A DNA stretch of 64,000 nucleotides from Methylobacterium brachiatum (GCF_020523825.1 NZ_JAJALK010000005.1:1-64000); one strand, 5' to 3'. Numbered from the stretch's first letter, positions 52,246 to 61,209 are shown. Notes: a model not told the origin generated them from the sequence alone. Numbers and translations are program-made.

Positions 52246-52269
52246 TGAGGGCTTTGATGCGAGAAGGGA

Positions 52270-55200
52270 TCAGGCGGTTCGGATCGGGATTCGCGCGCGG
52301 GTGGCCGGGCCGGGTCCGGCCACGGCGCCGATCTGCGCCACGGCCACGTCGAGGCTGGTCTGGGGGCTGCCGAAATCGGCCGCCTCGTCGGCGTAGAGGA
52401 CCTGCTGCGCCTCGGCCCGGATCGTGCGCAGGGGCGTGCCGGCACCGGAATAGACCGTGATCGCGTAGACCTCCGGCTCGGCGAGGGGAATCTCGGCGGG
52501 CTCCCAGGTGTCGCCGTCCCGGCGGGCCCGGCGGATCCAGGAGAGGCGCAGGCCGGACGCGTCCCGGCGCGCCCGCAGATGGACCGGCCGCAGGGGACGC
52601 AAAGCCGCGAGCCCGGCCGTAGCGGACAACTCCGAATAGGCCGGATCGCCCGGGTCCCGGTCGGCCGGGCCGACCCGGTAGCGGAAGCCCCGGCCGACCT
52701 CGTCCAGGCGCTCCACCAGGGGCACCAATGCGCCGTCGTCGAGCCGCACGATCAGGCTGCCCGCCGGGGTCGCCCGGCCGGCCCGGGCCTCGCTGCCGGC
52801 GAGGCCGCGCAGAAAGCCCGAGAGCCGGTAGGTGTCGGGGCCGGTCAGCACCGCGCTGGCGGCAGAGAACAGCTCCGCGGCGCCGTCCGGCCCGATCAGC
52901 GCGAACAGGTTGCCGCCCGCGAGCATCGCGGCCTCGCCGATGGAGCCGAGCGCTCCGCCCCGGCGCAGGGTGACGTCGAGCGGCACGCCCCGCTGCAGCC
53001 GCCAGAGCGGCCCGGCCGGCAGCTCCGTGAGGGTCCGGCCGAGGCAGGCCGGGTAGTCGACGAGGCCGTGAAGCGCGAGCGGGCCTGTGCCTTCCGCCCG
53101 CCAGACGGCCGCCGCCCCGGGCCAGGGCTCGGCCGCCACCGCGAGGTATTGCAGCACCGTCGGGCTGCCGCGCTCCACCGGCAGGTCGAGCACCACGGCG
53201 AAGGGCGGCCCCGGGAAAGCCGGCGTCGCCCCAATTGGCAGGGCCGTGCTGCGGGGCAGGCCGCGCGCGGGGCCGCCCCGGGGCGGCACGCCGCTCGCCT
53301 CGATCCGGCGCCCGGTGGGGGCGTCGTCGATCCGGTCGATCCTGCGCAATACCGTCCCGCCCGGCACCTCGGCCGGCACCGCCAGCAGGTCGCCCGGCTC
53401 CAGCTCAACGCGGCGCGGGCTCAGGGTGAAGACCGCGCTGTCCCGGGCGGCGATGACCCGGTCGAGCATCGCCTCGGCGAGGCCGTCGCCGGTCTCCCGG
53501 CGGGTGACGATCGCCGCCTCGATCCGGGTCTCACGCCGCCGCTCGCCCACGGGCCGGATCGCGGCGACCGCGGCGCGGCGGTAATCCGGGCTCTCGGATT
53601 CGGTCAGACCGAGCTCGATTGAGCGCGGCAGGGCGCTCTCCTCGGCCCGGACCTGGCGCAGGACCGGTTTTTCCTCCGACAGCCGGACCAGATCGGCGTC
53701 CGCCAGCACCACCGGCCGGTCGCGGCGGGGCCCGCGCAGATGCAGGGCGCCGGCCACCGCCGAGACGTCGAGGCCGTAGACCTGCGCCAGGGTCTCCAGG
53801 GCGGCGCGCGCGGAAAGCGGCCGGTCGACGACGTAGCCATCGAGGAAGGCGGCGGCCTCCACGGCGACCGGCGCGTCGAAGCCGAAATCGGCCAGGATCC
53901 TCAGGACCAGCAGGTCGAGGTCGCAGCCCTCGATCCGCCCCGTGATCCAGTGACCGACCCGCCAGTTGGCGGTGTCGGCCCAGACCGCCTGGACGGCCGG
54001 GAAGGCCGGATAGGGCCGCGCGTCCCAGGACCAGACGAAGATCGATCCCGGATCGACCATCCGGCCGCCATAGACCGGCGAGACCGGGTTGTCGGAATCC
54101 GAAAACCCCGCCGCGGCCGGATCGAACCGGGCGATCACGGCCTCGACGCCCCGCAGCTGGATCAGCTCGTCGCGCAGGGCCCGGGAATGCGGCGGGTAGG
54201 CGCCCTCGGCGGATTTCGGATCGGGGAACACGTTCGGGCCGTTCGTGCCCTTGTCCACTGCCGGCACCCCGACCTCGGTGAGCCAGATCGGCTTGGCCTT
54301 CGGGACCCAGGCGGTGGCCCGGGTCTCGGCGCCGCCGTCGCGCTCGACATGCGGGTTCGACCACCAGCCGATCAGGTCCTTGGGCCGGAAGACCCAGGGC
54401 TTGCCGTAGGCGCCGTCCTGGATCGGCAGACGCGCCTGCGCCGCCCGCCCGGCCGCGTCGGCATAGTACCAGTCGTAGGCCTCGCCGGAGGCGACCCGGG
54501 CCTTCAGGTAGGTGCGGTCGGCGATGTCGCCCGAGACCGCAAGGTCGGCGTGGTCCGGCGCGTCGCGCCAGTCGGAGAGGGGCGGATACCAGTCGATCCC
54601 GACCGCGCCGATATTCGGGTCGGCGAACAGGTCGTCCAGGGGGAACCGGATCGTGGCGCCATCGTCGCGGACATGGGCGCCGTACTCGGTCCAGTCCGCC
54701 CCGTAGACGAGCGTCACGCCGGCGCCCAAGCGGGACCGCAGCTCCGCGGCGAGGCTTCTGAACGCCTGCACGGCCGGGTAGCCGGCGGCGCCGCGCACCC
54801 GGGTAAGGCCGACGAACTCGCTGCCGATCACGAAGCCGGCGATCCGCACGCCGCGCGCCGCCCATCGCGCCGCGAGGCCGGCGTAATGCAGCACCTCCGT
54901 GCGGTAGCCGTTCCCGAAGAAGTTTTGGATCTGCGTCTCCGCCGCGGCGGTGCCGTCCGGGCTGCCGGAAACGCCCGGGGCCGGGTCGCAGGTGATGCGC
55001 CCGCGCCAAGGATAGGGCGGCTGGGTCGCGCCGGGCACGCGGGGGTCGGGCAGGCCGTTATTGGCCGGCACGTCCATCATCACGAACGGGTAGAGCAGCA
55101 CCTCGAGGCCGCGGGCCGCGAGGTCGGCGACCAGCCGGGTCAGCCCGGCATCCGACGGCGTCCCGCCATAGGCGGGGGTGCCGTCCGGCAGCGTCGAGAC

Positions 55201-56166
55201 GACCTCGGCCTCGTCGCGGGTGATCCCGGCGACGCTCCAGGCCTCCGGCTTGGTGCGCTTGGCCCGGGTCTCGACCTTCGGCACCACCCGGCAGGATCCG
55301 GCGCGCAGGTCGGTGCCGAACCACGTCGCCACCACGGCGACCCGGCGCAGGTTCGGGCACAGGGCCTGGAGGGCGTCGAGGGACGCGGTGACGTCGGTGG
55401 CGCACTGGAGCTGGTGCCGGTTCGCCGCCTGAGTCCGGCCGAGGCCGAGATCGACGGTGACGAGGTTCGGGTCGAGGGCGAACTCGCCCGCCCCCGGGAT
55501 CAGGTCGACAGCGCGGATCCGGTGGAACAGGCCGTTGACCGGACGGACCACCTCGAAGGCGAACTGGGGCACGCGGTTGCCGAACTCGGCGAGCGGCAGG
55601 TTCTCGAACACCACGTAGGCGAGGCCGCGATAGGCCGGGGCGTTTTCCGCGCCCTCTTTCGCGACGATCAGCGGGTCCGGCGCCTGGTCCGGGCCGCCGG
55701 TATGGACCCGCAGAGTGATCCCGACCTGGTCGATCCCCTTGCCGTCCGCCCAGATCCGGCGGACCATCGCGATCTCGCCCTCGCACAGCCCGACCGCCAG
55801 GTTGGCGAAATAGGCGTAGCGGGTGCGCACGGTCTTCTGGCCGCCCGCGCCCTTGGAGGCGGAGGCCGCGCGCTCCACCGTCGTGTTGGCGACCTCCCGG
55901 GCCCGCGTCGCCCAGATCAGGCTGCCGCCGATCTTCGCCCGCCCGTAGACCCGCGGGATGGGGTCGCCCTCCGTGGAGGACAGGCCGGCCACGTCGGCGA
56001 GCCGCGGCCCCTCGACGAAGCGCGTGTGCCGCCCGGAGCCCGACAGCATCCCGTCGAGCCCCGCCCCCGCGGCCGCCCCGAGCACGCGCCCCACCACGGC
56101 CCCGATCGGCCCGCCCAGAGCGGTCCCCACCGCCGCGCCGGCCGTGGACAGAATCAGGGTGGCCAT
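52270..56166 (-). CDS. GTA megatron-like host-specificity protein (g15 homologue, TIM-barrel)
   Basis: 1298 aa. Begins MATLILSTAGAAVGTALGGP; then tail-hub sequence DPIPRVYGRAKIGGSLIW; GTA TIM-barrel-like domain (about residues 400-750) including HYAGLAARWAARGVRIAGFV, WLTEVGVPAVDKGTNGPN and FVWSWDARPYPAFP; then phage-tail-3-like and beta-rich distal domains. In Rhodobacter GTA this gene product (Rcc01698) forms the tail tip 'megatron' and contacts host surface. Start at 56166, just past the TA operator. Largest gene of the cluster. Confidence 0.92.
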   Translation of the reverse strand: MATLILSTAGAAVGTALGGPIGAVVGRVLGAAAGAGLDGMLSGSGRHTRFVEGPRLADVAGLSSTEGDPIPRVYGRAKIGGSLIWATRAREVANTTVERAASASKGAGGQKTVRTRYAYFANLAVGLCEGEIAMVRRIWADGKGIDQVGITLRVHTGGPDQAPDPLIVAKEGAENAPAYRGLAYVVFENLPLAEFGNRVPQFAFEVVRPVNGLFHRIRAVDLIPGAGEFALDPNLVTVDLGLGRTQAANRHQLQCATDVTASLDALQALCPNLRRVAVVATWFGTDLRAGSCRVVPKVETRAKRTKPEAWSVAGITRDEAEVVSTLPDGTPAYGGTPSDAGLTRLVADLAARGLEVLLYPFVMMDVPANNGLPDPRVPGATQPPYPWRGRITCDPAPGVSGSPDGTAAAETQIQNFFGNGYRTEVLHYAGLAARWAARGVRIAGFVIGSEFVGLTRVRGAAGYPAVQAFRSLAAELRSRLGAGVTLVYGADWTEYGAHVRDDGATIRFPLDDLFADPNIGAVGIDWYPPLSDWRDAPDHADLAVSGDIADRTYLKARVASGEAYDWYYADAAGRAAQARLPIQDGAYGKPWVFRPKDLIGWWSNPHVERDGGAETRATAWVPKAKPIWLTEVGVPAVDKGTNGPNVFPDPKSAEGAYPPHSRALRDELIQLRGVEAVIARFDPAAAGFSDSDNPVSPVYGGRMVDPGSIFVWSWDARPYPAFPAVQAVWADTANWRVGHWITGRIEGCDLDLLVLRILADFGFDAPVAVEAAAFLDGYVVDRPLSARAALETLAQVYGLDVSAVAGALHLRGPRRDRPVVLADADLVRLSEEKPVLRQVRAEESALPRSIELGLTESESPDYRRAAVAAIRPVGERRRETRIEAAIVTRRETGDGLAEAMLDRVIAARDSAVFTLSPRRVELEPGDLLAVPAEVPGGTVLRRIDRIDDAPTGRRIEASGVPPRGGPARGLPRSTALPIGATPAFPGPPFAVVLDLPVERGSPTVLQYLAVAAEPWPGAAAVWRAEGTGPLALHGLVDYPACLGRTLTELPAGPLWRLQRGVPLDVTLRRGGALGSIGEAAMLAGGNLFALIGPDGAAELFSAASAVLTGPDTYRLSGFLRGLAGSEARAGRATPAGSLIVRLDDGALVPLVERLDEVGRGFRYRVGPADRDPGDPAYSELSATAGLAALRPLRPVHLRARRDASGLRLSWIRRARRDGDTWEPAEIPLAEPEVYAITVYSGAGTPLRTIRAEAQQVLYADEAADFGSPQTSLDVAVAQIGAVAGPGPATRARIPIRTA

Positions 56167-56203
56167 GGCGGGCTCCGGGGTGGGCAGCAGCGATTGCGAG
56201 GAT

Positions 56204-56219
56204 ATACAAATTTTTGTAT
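56204..56219. promoter_or_regulatory. AT-rich palindromic operator of toxin-antitoxin module
   Basis: ATACAAATTTTTGTAT is a perfect palindrome, with TTGCGA (56194) and TATGAG (56217) possible -35/-10 with 17-base spacing. It lies in the divergent gap between g15 and the toxin gene and is the only AT-rich stretch for several kb. Confidence 0.65.
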
Positions 56220-56257
56220 GAGACGTACCTGGGGTTTCGATAAGCTCGGGCGGTGTC

Positions 56258-56599
56258 GTGGTTGAGCGACCCAAAGGCGTGGTGTTTCGCGGGAGCGCGC
56301 TCGACGACCTGCGCGCCTTTCCCAGGGATGCGCGACGCGCCGCCGGACATCAGATCGACCGCGTCCAGTCCGGCCTTGATCCGGACGATTGGAAGCCGAT
56401 GCCGACCATCGGTTCAGGCGCCCGCGAGATCCGTATCAGGGAGCCGGATGGCGCGTTCCGGGTGATCTACGTGGCGAAATTCCCCGGCGCAGTGGTCGTC
56501 CTGCATTGCTTCCGCAAGACGACCCAAAAAACGGCTCTTGCCGATATCGCCACGGCCAAACGCCGCTACGCCGACTTCGTGAAGGAGTTACAACGATGA
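56258..56599 (+). CDS. RelE/HigB-like toxin (Gp49 family)
   Basis: 113 aa from GTG 56258. FRGSALDDLRAFPRDARRAA, then WKPMPTIGSGAREIRIREPD, FRVIYVAKFPGAVVVLHCFR, KTTQKTALADIATAKRRYAD: RelE-fold, phage-derived Gp49-like group. Antitoxin gene overlaps by four bases. Located on the opposite strand to the GTA genes, between g15 and g14, so it is an insert. Confidence 0.9.
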   Translation: MVERPKGVVFRGSALDDLRAFPRDARRAAGHQIDRVQSGLDPDDWKPMPTIGSGAREIRIREPDGAFRVIYVAKFPGAVVVLHCFRKTTQKTALADIATAKRRYADFVKELQR

Positions 56600-56877
56600 C
56601 CGAAAGATATTTCGACAGCGTCTGGGACGCGATCGAAGATACGCCGGCGGAGGCCGCGCATATGCGCCTCCGCTCGCAACTGATGATGGCCCTGCGCAAT
56701 CACATCGAGCAATCCGGCCTGAACCAGTCCCAGGCGGCGAAAGTCTTGGGCGTCACGCAGCCGCGCGTCTCGGACCTGATGCGTGGCAAGATCGACCTGT
56801 TCGCGATCGACACGCTGGTCGCGATGCTCGCCGCGGCCGGACTCCAGGTTGAGCTGCGCATCGCCGCGGCGGCCTGA
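56596..56877 (+). CDS. XRE-family antitoxin (HigA-like)
   Basis: 93 aa. HTH in SGLNQSQAAKVLGVTQPRVS followed by DLMRGKIDLFAIDTLVAMLA: standard antitoxin for Gp49-like toxins. AAGGAG-type site inside the toxin gene. Likely represses through the AT-rich palindrome upstream. Confidence 0.9.
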   Translation: MTERYFDSVWDAIEDTPAEAAHMRLRSQLMMALRNHIEQSGLNQSQAAKVLGVTQPRVSDLMRGKIDLFAIDTLVAMLAAAGLQVELRIAAAA

Positions 56878-56883
56878 TCTCTG

Positions 56884-57168
56884 ATGTCCTTCACACCCTT
56901 CGATGCCTCGGAATTCCTCGACAGCGAGGGGGCGATCGCCGAATATCTTGCCGCTGCGCTCGAGGATCCCGATCCCGAGCTGTTCGTGGCGGCACTCGGC
57001 GATGTCGCCAAGGCTCGCGGCATGAGCCCGATCGCCCGGGAGGTCGGCCTCGGGCGGGAGAGCCTGTACAAGGCGCTCACCCCGGGCTCGAAGCTGCGCT
57101 ACGAGACGGTCCGCAAGGTCATGGACTCCCTCGGCGTCAAGCTCACCGTGGCGACGGGCTCTCCGTAA
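56884..57168 (+). CDS. Orphan addiction-module antidote protein (HigA/COG3636-like)
   Basis: 94 aa. FDASEFLDSEGAIAEYLAAA, ELFVAALGDVAKARGMSPIA, EVGLGRESLYKALTPGSKLR, YETVRKVMDSLGVKLTVAT are the landmarks of the antidote family that normally follows a RelE-like toxin of another subgroup. Here it follows a complete pair at six bases, so its own toxin is missing. The last 70 bases overlap the 3' end of g14 in antisense. Confidence 0.85.
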   Translation: MSFTPFDASEFLDSEGAIAEYLAAALEDPDPELFVAALGDVAKARGMSPIAREVGLGRESLYKALTPGSKLRYETVRKVMDSLGVKLTVATGSP

Positions 57169-57617
57169 GGATCCTCCGGGAACCGGAACACACCCGTCAG
57201 GTGCCGCCGCCGCCAGGCGGTGAGCGCGACCTCGGCGACGGCGGCGTGGTCGTGGGCGTGAATCATGGCGCCGTCGCCGGTGGCGATGGCGCAGTGGCGG
57301 GCCGGAAGATGGGACCGGAAGGCGAAGAGCAGCACGTCCCCCGGCCGGGGCACGGAGCCGGCCACCGGCACGAGGTGGCGCATCGCCGCCGCGGTGAGCG
57401 GGTCGGTGCCCGGAGGGGCGGATTCCGCCCAGGTGGCGGCGTAGGGCGGCACCGGCTCCGGCTCGGCACCGTAGAGCCCGCGCCAGACCCCGCGCAGCAG
57501 CCCGAGGCAGTCGCAGCCGACGCCGCGCAGGGAGGCCTGGTGCCGGTAGGGCGTGCCGAGCCACAGCCGCGCCTCGCCCAGCGCCGCCACGCCGATGTCC
57601 CGCGGCATCGCGCTCAT
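57099..57617 (-). CDS. GTA tail peptidase, NlpC/P60 family (g14 homologue)
   Basis: 172 aa. Catalytic cysteine in GVGCDCLGLLRGVWRGLYG, then PGDVLLFAF and the histidine of PARHCAIATGDGAMIHAH. NlpC/P60 proteins cut peptidoglycan peptides during tail penetration. In Rhodobacter GTA it is part of the baseplate. After GVFRFPE the frame continues about 24 residues (DPYGEPVATVSLTPRESMTL) that lie opposite the antidote gene; the insertion may have supplied this tail. Start MSAMPRDIG overlaps g13 stop. Confidence 0.9.
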   Translation of the reverse strand: MSAMPRDIGVAALGEARLWLGTPYRHQASLRGVGCDCLGLLRGVWRGLYGAEPEPVPPYAATWAESAPPGTDPLTAAAMRHLVPVAGSVPRPGDVLLFAFRSHLPARHCAIATGDGAMIHAHDHAAVAEVALTAWRRRHLTGVFRFPEDPYGEPVATVSLTPRESMTLRTVS

Positions 57618-58495
57618 CGGAACAGGCTCCCGCCATCGAGGACGGGCTCCGAGCCCGGCACCGCCCGCATCACCGCATCGTTGCCCGGCATGTGCGGAAA
57701 GCCCTGAAAGTTCACCGCGTTGGCGAACCGGTCCCGGCATGTGGCGAGCCGCTTGTCGCAGCCGGCGGTGAGGCTGAACGCATCCCCCACCGCCGCCGGT
57801 CGGGGCGGGACAGTCCAGAGTTCGAGGAGCGTGCCGAGCTGGAGCCGCACATCGGCCTTGAGCCCGGCATTGGCGCCCTCCGTCCAGGTGAGCGTTCCGC
57901 CGGTGAACAGCCCGTCCGCGAAGCCGCCCGCCAGGGTCACGCCCAGGGTCGCGGGTTCGGGCAGGCCGGTGACCCGGCCGGTGGTCCGCCAGGCCGCGAG
58001 GTCGACCCGACAGCGCCCGTCTCCGAGATCGGCGCCGCAGGTCGCCCGGAAGGTCCGGCCGCGCTCCGCCCCGAGCCGGTGGGCGAGGCCGCGCAGCTCC
58101 GCCACGAAGGCGTCGCCCTCGCGCCGTACCTCGCCGATCGTGCCGACATCGATGAGCAGGCGCGTCTCCGGCTCGGTCCAGTCGACCAGCCAGGTCTCCA
58201 CCGTCGCGCCGTCGTAGAGGCCGCCGGCGATGTCGGCCTCGGTCAGCCCGAGGGAGCTCAGCGCCCCGGCGACGTCACCCCCGGAGACCGCGAAGCCGGA
58301 TTCGGCACCGGCCTCGGCGGCCTCCAGCCCGGTGCGGGCGGCGTGGACCAGCCCCGCCAGGGTCAGGTCGCGGTCATGGTCGGTGAAGCCCAGCGCCACG
58401 CCGTCCTGCCGACGCAGGGACCAGCAGCGGCACAGGGTGGTGACGCCGCCCGCGAGATGGGCCGCGAAGGCATTTGGGATATCGCGCATCGTCAC
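57614..58495 (-). CDS. GTA hub protein, DUF2163 (g13 homologue)
   Basis: 293 aa, family DUF2163/phage BR0599. MRDIPNAFAAHLAGGVTTLC, RCWSLRRQDGVALGFTDHDR, DLTLAG; conserved cysteines late (TCGADLGDGRC and GCDKRLATCRDRFANAVNF...GFPHMPG) which in Rhodobacter GTA bind an iron-sulfur cluster in the hub. Directly followed by g14 with ATGA overlap. Confidence 0.9.
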   Translation of the reverse strand: MTMRDIPNAFAAHLAGGVTTLCRCWSLRRQDGVALGFTDHDRDLTLAGLVHAARTGLEAAEAGAESGFAVSGGDVAGALSSLGLTEADIAGGLYDGATVETWLVDWTEPETRLLIDVGTIGEVRREGDAFVAELRGLAHRLGAERGRTFRATCGADLGDGRCRVDLAAWRTTGRVTGLPEPATLGVTLAGGFADGLFTGGTLTWTEGANAGLKADVRLQLGTLLELWTVPPRPAAVGDAFSLTAGCDKRLATCRDRFANAVNFQGFPHMPGNDAVMRAVPGSEPVLDGGSLFR

Positions 58496-58498
58496 TCC

Positions 58499-59140
58499 TC
58501 ACGGCACGATCTCGACGAGGGGCACCTTCGGGATCTCGCCGGCCGTGAAGGCGGCGAGGTCGATGGTGAGGTCGTCGGTGTCGAAGCGGACCGGCACGTC
58601 GAAGGCGAAGCCCGCCGTGACGGCGGCGCCCTGGGGCGGGACATGGCCGGCCGCGAAGGTGACCAGCCCGGTGGCCGGGTCGCACGCGAAGGCGTCGGCG
58701 CCGACCTCCCGGCCGGCCACCGCCACCCGGACGCTGCCCGCCACCGGCTTGGCGATGTGCCGGCGATAGGGCGCGAAGCCGGAGCCGTAGGTCTTGATCA
58801 GCGGGAAGGACGCGGTGGCGCCGTCGCCGGTGCCGAGCGCCTGGTCGAGGGGGCCGATCGCCCGGCCGGGTGGCCCGGAGCGGAAATCGACCCGGTCGCG
58901 GTAGCGGAAGCCGTAGAGCCGGCCGCGCCGCTCCTCGAAGAAGGCCAGCACCGCGTGAAGGGACTCGAGCCCGCGCAGTCCGAACCCGGCATCGTAGCGG
59001 CGGCGGGAATCGGCCCAGCGGCCGTTGCGGTGCTCCCGCCCCGAGGCCAGCGTGACGATCTCGGTGAGCCGCTGCGGGCCGCCGCTGCCGCGCAGCGACA
59101 CGTCGAGGGGAAACAGCACCTCGTGGAAGGCGTCGGCCAT
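58499..59140 (-). CDS. GTA distal tail protein, DUF2460 (g12 homologue)
   Basis: 213 aa. MADAFHEVLFPLDVSLRGSG, GPQRLTEIVTLASGREHRNG, RWADSRRRYDAGFGLR, then FFEERRGRLYGFRYRDRVDF: family TIGR02217/DUF2460. Forms the distal tail ring that joins tube and baseplate. g13 starts three bases after its stop. The tape measure gene lies upstream, but the dioxygenase gene has been placed between them. Confidence 0.9.
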   Translation of the reverse strand: MADAFHEVLFPLDVSLRGSGGPQRLTEIVTLASGREHRNGRWADSRRRYDAGFGLRGLESLHAVLAFFEERRGRLYGFRYRDRVDFRSGPPGRAIGPLDQALGTGDGATASFPLIKTYGSGFAPYRRHIAKPVAGSVRVAVAGREVGADAFACDPATGLVTFAAGHVPPQGAAVTAGFAFDVPVRFDTDDLTIDLAAFTAGEIPKVPLVEIVP

Positions 59141-59380
59141 GGCGCGATGATCCCGGAGAGGGGGCCGGAGAAGGCACGTCCTCCCGGCCACCGCCGGCCG
59201 GAAAGAGTTTTTTCGGAACGGGCGAAACTTCGGAAATGCCGTTCATCGACAACCGGCCGCGACCGGGCGAAGATCATCGAAGACGACGGATGCTCATCCG
59301 AAGAACCTGATCTTCTAAAGATCTCAGAAAATCTTGCTGGAGGGTCGTGCGTCGTCGGCGAACCACCGAGGAGCCTTACG
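59141..59380. other. Divergent intergenic region between g12 and the dioxygenase gene
   Basis: 240 bases with no gene. It contains a small perfect palindrome, GATCTTCTAAAGATC (59309-59323), about 58 bases before the dioxygenase start, a candidate operator. The region is more AT-rich than the flanks. Confidence 0.4.
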
Positions 59381-60289
59381 ATGAGCGCCGTCCCGCAGCC
59401 GCTGCACCCCAGTCTCGACATCCGCCGGGTCGCCGGCCGCATCGGCGCGGAGATAAGCGGCGTCGCGCTCTCGGGTGACCTCGACGCCGCGACGGTGGCG
59501 GCGATCCGCCAGGCGCTGGTCACCCACAAGGTCGTGTTCTTCCGCGACCAGGATCTCGACGAGGCGGGCCAGGAGGCGTTCGGCCGGCGGCTCGGCGACC
59601 TCGTCCCGCACCCGACCGTCCCGTCGCTCGCCGGCACCGCGGGCGTCCTCGACCTCGACGGCAGCCGGGGCGAGCGGGCGAGTTCCTGGCACACGGACGT
59701 GACCTTCGTGCCGGCCTATCCGGCGATCTCGATCCTGCGGGCCGTGACCCTGCCGGACTATGGCGGCGACACCCTTTGGGCCAACACGGCGGCGGCCTAT
59801 GCGGAGCTGCCCGAGCCCCTGCGGGAGCTGGCCGACCGGCTCTGGGCCCTGCATTCGAACGTCTACGATTACGTGGGCGGGCGCGTGAACGCCCCGGAGG
59901 CCGGCCGCCAGCGCTACAACGAGGTGTTCACCCGGACCGTCTACGAGACCGAGCACCCGCTGGTGCACGTGCATCCGGAGACGGGCGAGCGCTCGTTGAT
60001 CGTCGGGCATTTCATCCAGCGCATCCTCGGCCTCACCACCGCGGATTCGCAGCACCTGCTCGCGATCTTCACCGACCACGCGACCCGGCCGGAGAACACG
60101 GTGCGCTGGTCCTGGCGGCTCGGCGACGTGGCGATCTGGGACAACCGGGCGACGGTCCACCGGGCCGTGGACGATTACGGCGACCAGCCCCGGGTTGTCC
60201 GCCGCGTCACCATCGAGGGCGTCGCCCCCGTCAGCGTCGACGGACGCCGCAGCCGGGCCCGCGAGGCGGCGGCCAGCAAGGCGGCGTGA
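59381..60289 (+). CDS. TauD/TfdA family alpha-ketoglutarate dioxygenase
   Basis: 302 aa. Fe(II) ligands H104 and D106 in SSWHTDVTFVPAYP and distal H260 in IWDNRATVHRAVDDYG; R271/R274 for 2-oxoglutarate. Family members hydroxylate taurine, alkylsulfonates, phenoxyacetates or similar to release sulfite or side chain. GAGGAG site before ATG. Opposite orientation inside the tail cluster, so it is not a structural gene. The substrate is not inferable without neighbours. Confidence 0.93.
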   Translation: MSAVPQPLHPSLDIRRVAGRIGAEISGVALSGDLDAATVAAIRQALVTHKVVFFRDQDLDEAGQEAFGRRLGDLVPHPTVPSLAGTAGVLDLDGSRGERASSWHTDVTFVPAYPAISILRAVTLPDYGGDTLWANTAAAYAELPEPLRELADRLWALHSNVYDYVGGRVNAPEAGRQRYNEVFTRTVYETEHPLVHVHPETGERSLIVGHFIQRILGLTTADSQHLLAIFTDHATRPENTVRWSWRLGDVAIWDNRATVHRAVDDYGDQPRVVRRVTIEGVAPVSVDGRRSRAREAAASKAA

Positions 60290-60297
60290 TGGGGCGC

Positions 60298-60876
60298 TTA
60301 CGTCGCCCGCTGCCCCCGGGCCACGGCGCGGGCGAGGCTCGCCGTCACCTGGGCTTCGGAGCGGCGGAAGGCGCCGGGGTCCGGGGTGGCGATGTTGACC
60401 GTGACGGCGACCGGGCGGGACGCGGCGCCGCCGGCCGCGACGCCGAGTCGGCCGTCCGGGCCGCGGTTGAGCGGTAGGATCGCCTCCGGACCGGCCTCGC
60501 CCATCAGGCCGGTGCCGCCGGCCATCGGGAAGTAGGTCGGCGCGGCCACCACACCGCCTGAGGCGAAGGGCTGGACCCGCCCGCCACGGAGCATCGCGCC
60601 CCGGGCGAAGCCGGTGTCGCTGCCGGCGCCGGCCCCGAGCACAGCGTTGACCAGGCCGGTGATGCCGGAGCGGATCGGGCCCGAGGCCGCCCGGGCCGCC
60701 GCACCGGCCAGCTTGCTGCCAATGGTGCCGAGCACGCCGTCGAGGCTGCGCCCCGAGGCGGTGCCCCGGGTGAGCGCCGCATCCAGGCTGCGGCCGAAAT
60801 TCTTGGCGAGCCGGTCGAGGGTCTCCAGCTGCTTGATCCGGGCAGCATCCTGCGGATCGGGATCAGCGTCGTTCAT
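60298..60876 (-). CDS. GTA tape measure protein (g11 homologue)
   Basis: 192 aa. IKQLETLDRLAKNFGRSLDA begins the helical part; then the C-terminal signature GGVVAAPTYFPMAGG, GLMGEAGPEAILPLNRGPDG of tape measure proteins. Very short compared with phage tape measures, in keeping with short GTA tails (RcGTA product about 220 aa). Start at 60876 chosen; the open frame extends 54 bases more. Confidence 0.88.
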   Translation of the reverse strand: MNDADPDPQDAARIKQLETLDRLAKNFGRSLDAALTRGTASGRSLDGVLGTIGSKLAGAAARAASGPIRSGITGLVNAVLGAGAGSDTGFARGAMLRGGRVQPFASGGVVAAPTYFPMAGGTGLMGEAGPEAILPLNRGPDGRLGVAAGGAASRPVAVTVNIATPDPGAFRRSEAQVTASLARAVARGQRAT

Positions 60877-60976
60877 CGGACGGCCCTCCTGCATGGTGGG
60901 TCTCGGCAGGTGCGAAACCCGGGCTCCCAAAGGGCTCAGCCCTTTGGCGGGGTGTCGGGGCGGAGCCCAACGCGGC

Positions 60977-61204
60977 TCAGCCGGTCGGGCCCGGATCCGG
61001 ATAGGCGGCGAGCAGACGCTCGAACGCGTCGCGGCTCAGGGGCTCCGGGCCGCGACGCCGCCCCAGGGCGGCAGCGAATTCGCGGGGCGTGGCCGCCCAG
61101 AAGGCGGCCGGGCTCCAGCCGAGCGCGCCGAGCCCGAGCGCCAGGGCGTCATCCCAGGGGAAGGCGGACGGCCGAGCCGGCGCCGACGCAGAACCGTCGG
61201 GCAC
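60977..61204 (-). CDS. Tail assembly chaperone-like protein (g10.1, DUF2376)
   Basis: 75 aa from GTG 61204. FPWDDALALGLGALGWSPAA, FWAATPREFAAALG: rcc01693-type/DUF2376 phage tail assembly chaperone. Five bases after the g10 stop; in siphophages such pairs are expressed by frameshift, here by separate GTG start. A longer open frame upstream is the shadow of g10. Confidence 0.8.
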   Translation of the reverse strand: MPDGSASAPARPSAFPWDDALALGLGALGWSPAAFWAATPREFAAALGRRRGPEPLSRDAFERLLAAYPDPGPTG

Positions 61205-61209
61205 CGGCT

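Noticed and set aside
53740..56265. 841-residue frame antisense to the g15 homologue
   Set aside because: Low-complexity shadow; the GTA TIM-barrel protein is on the minus strand.
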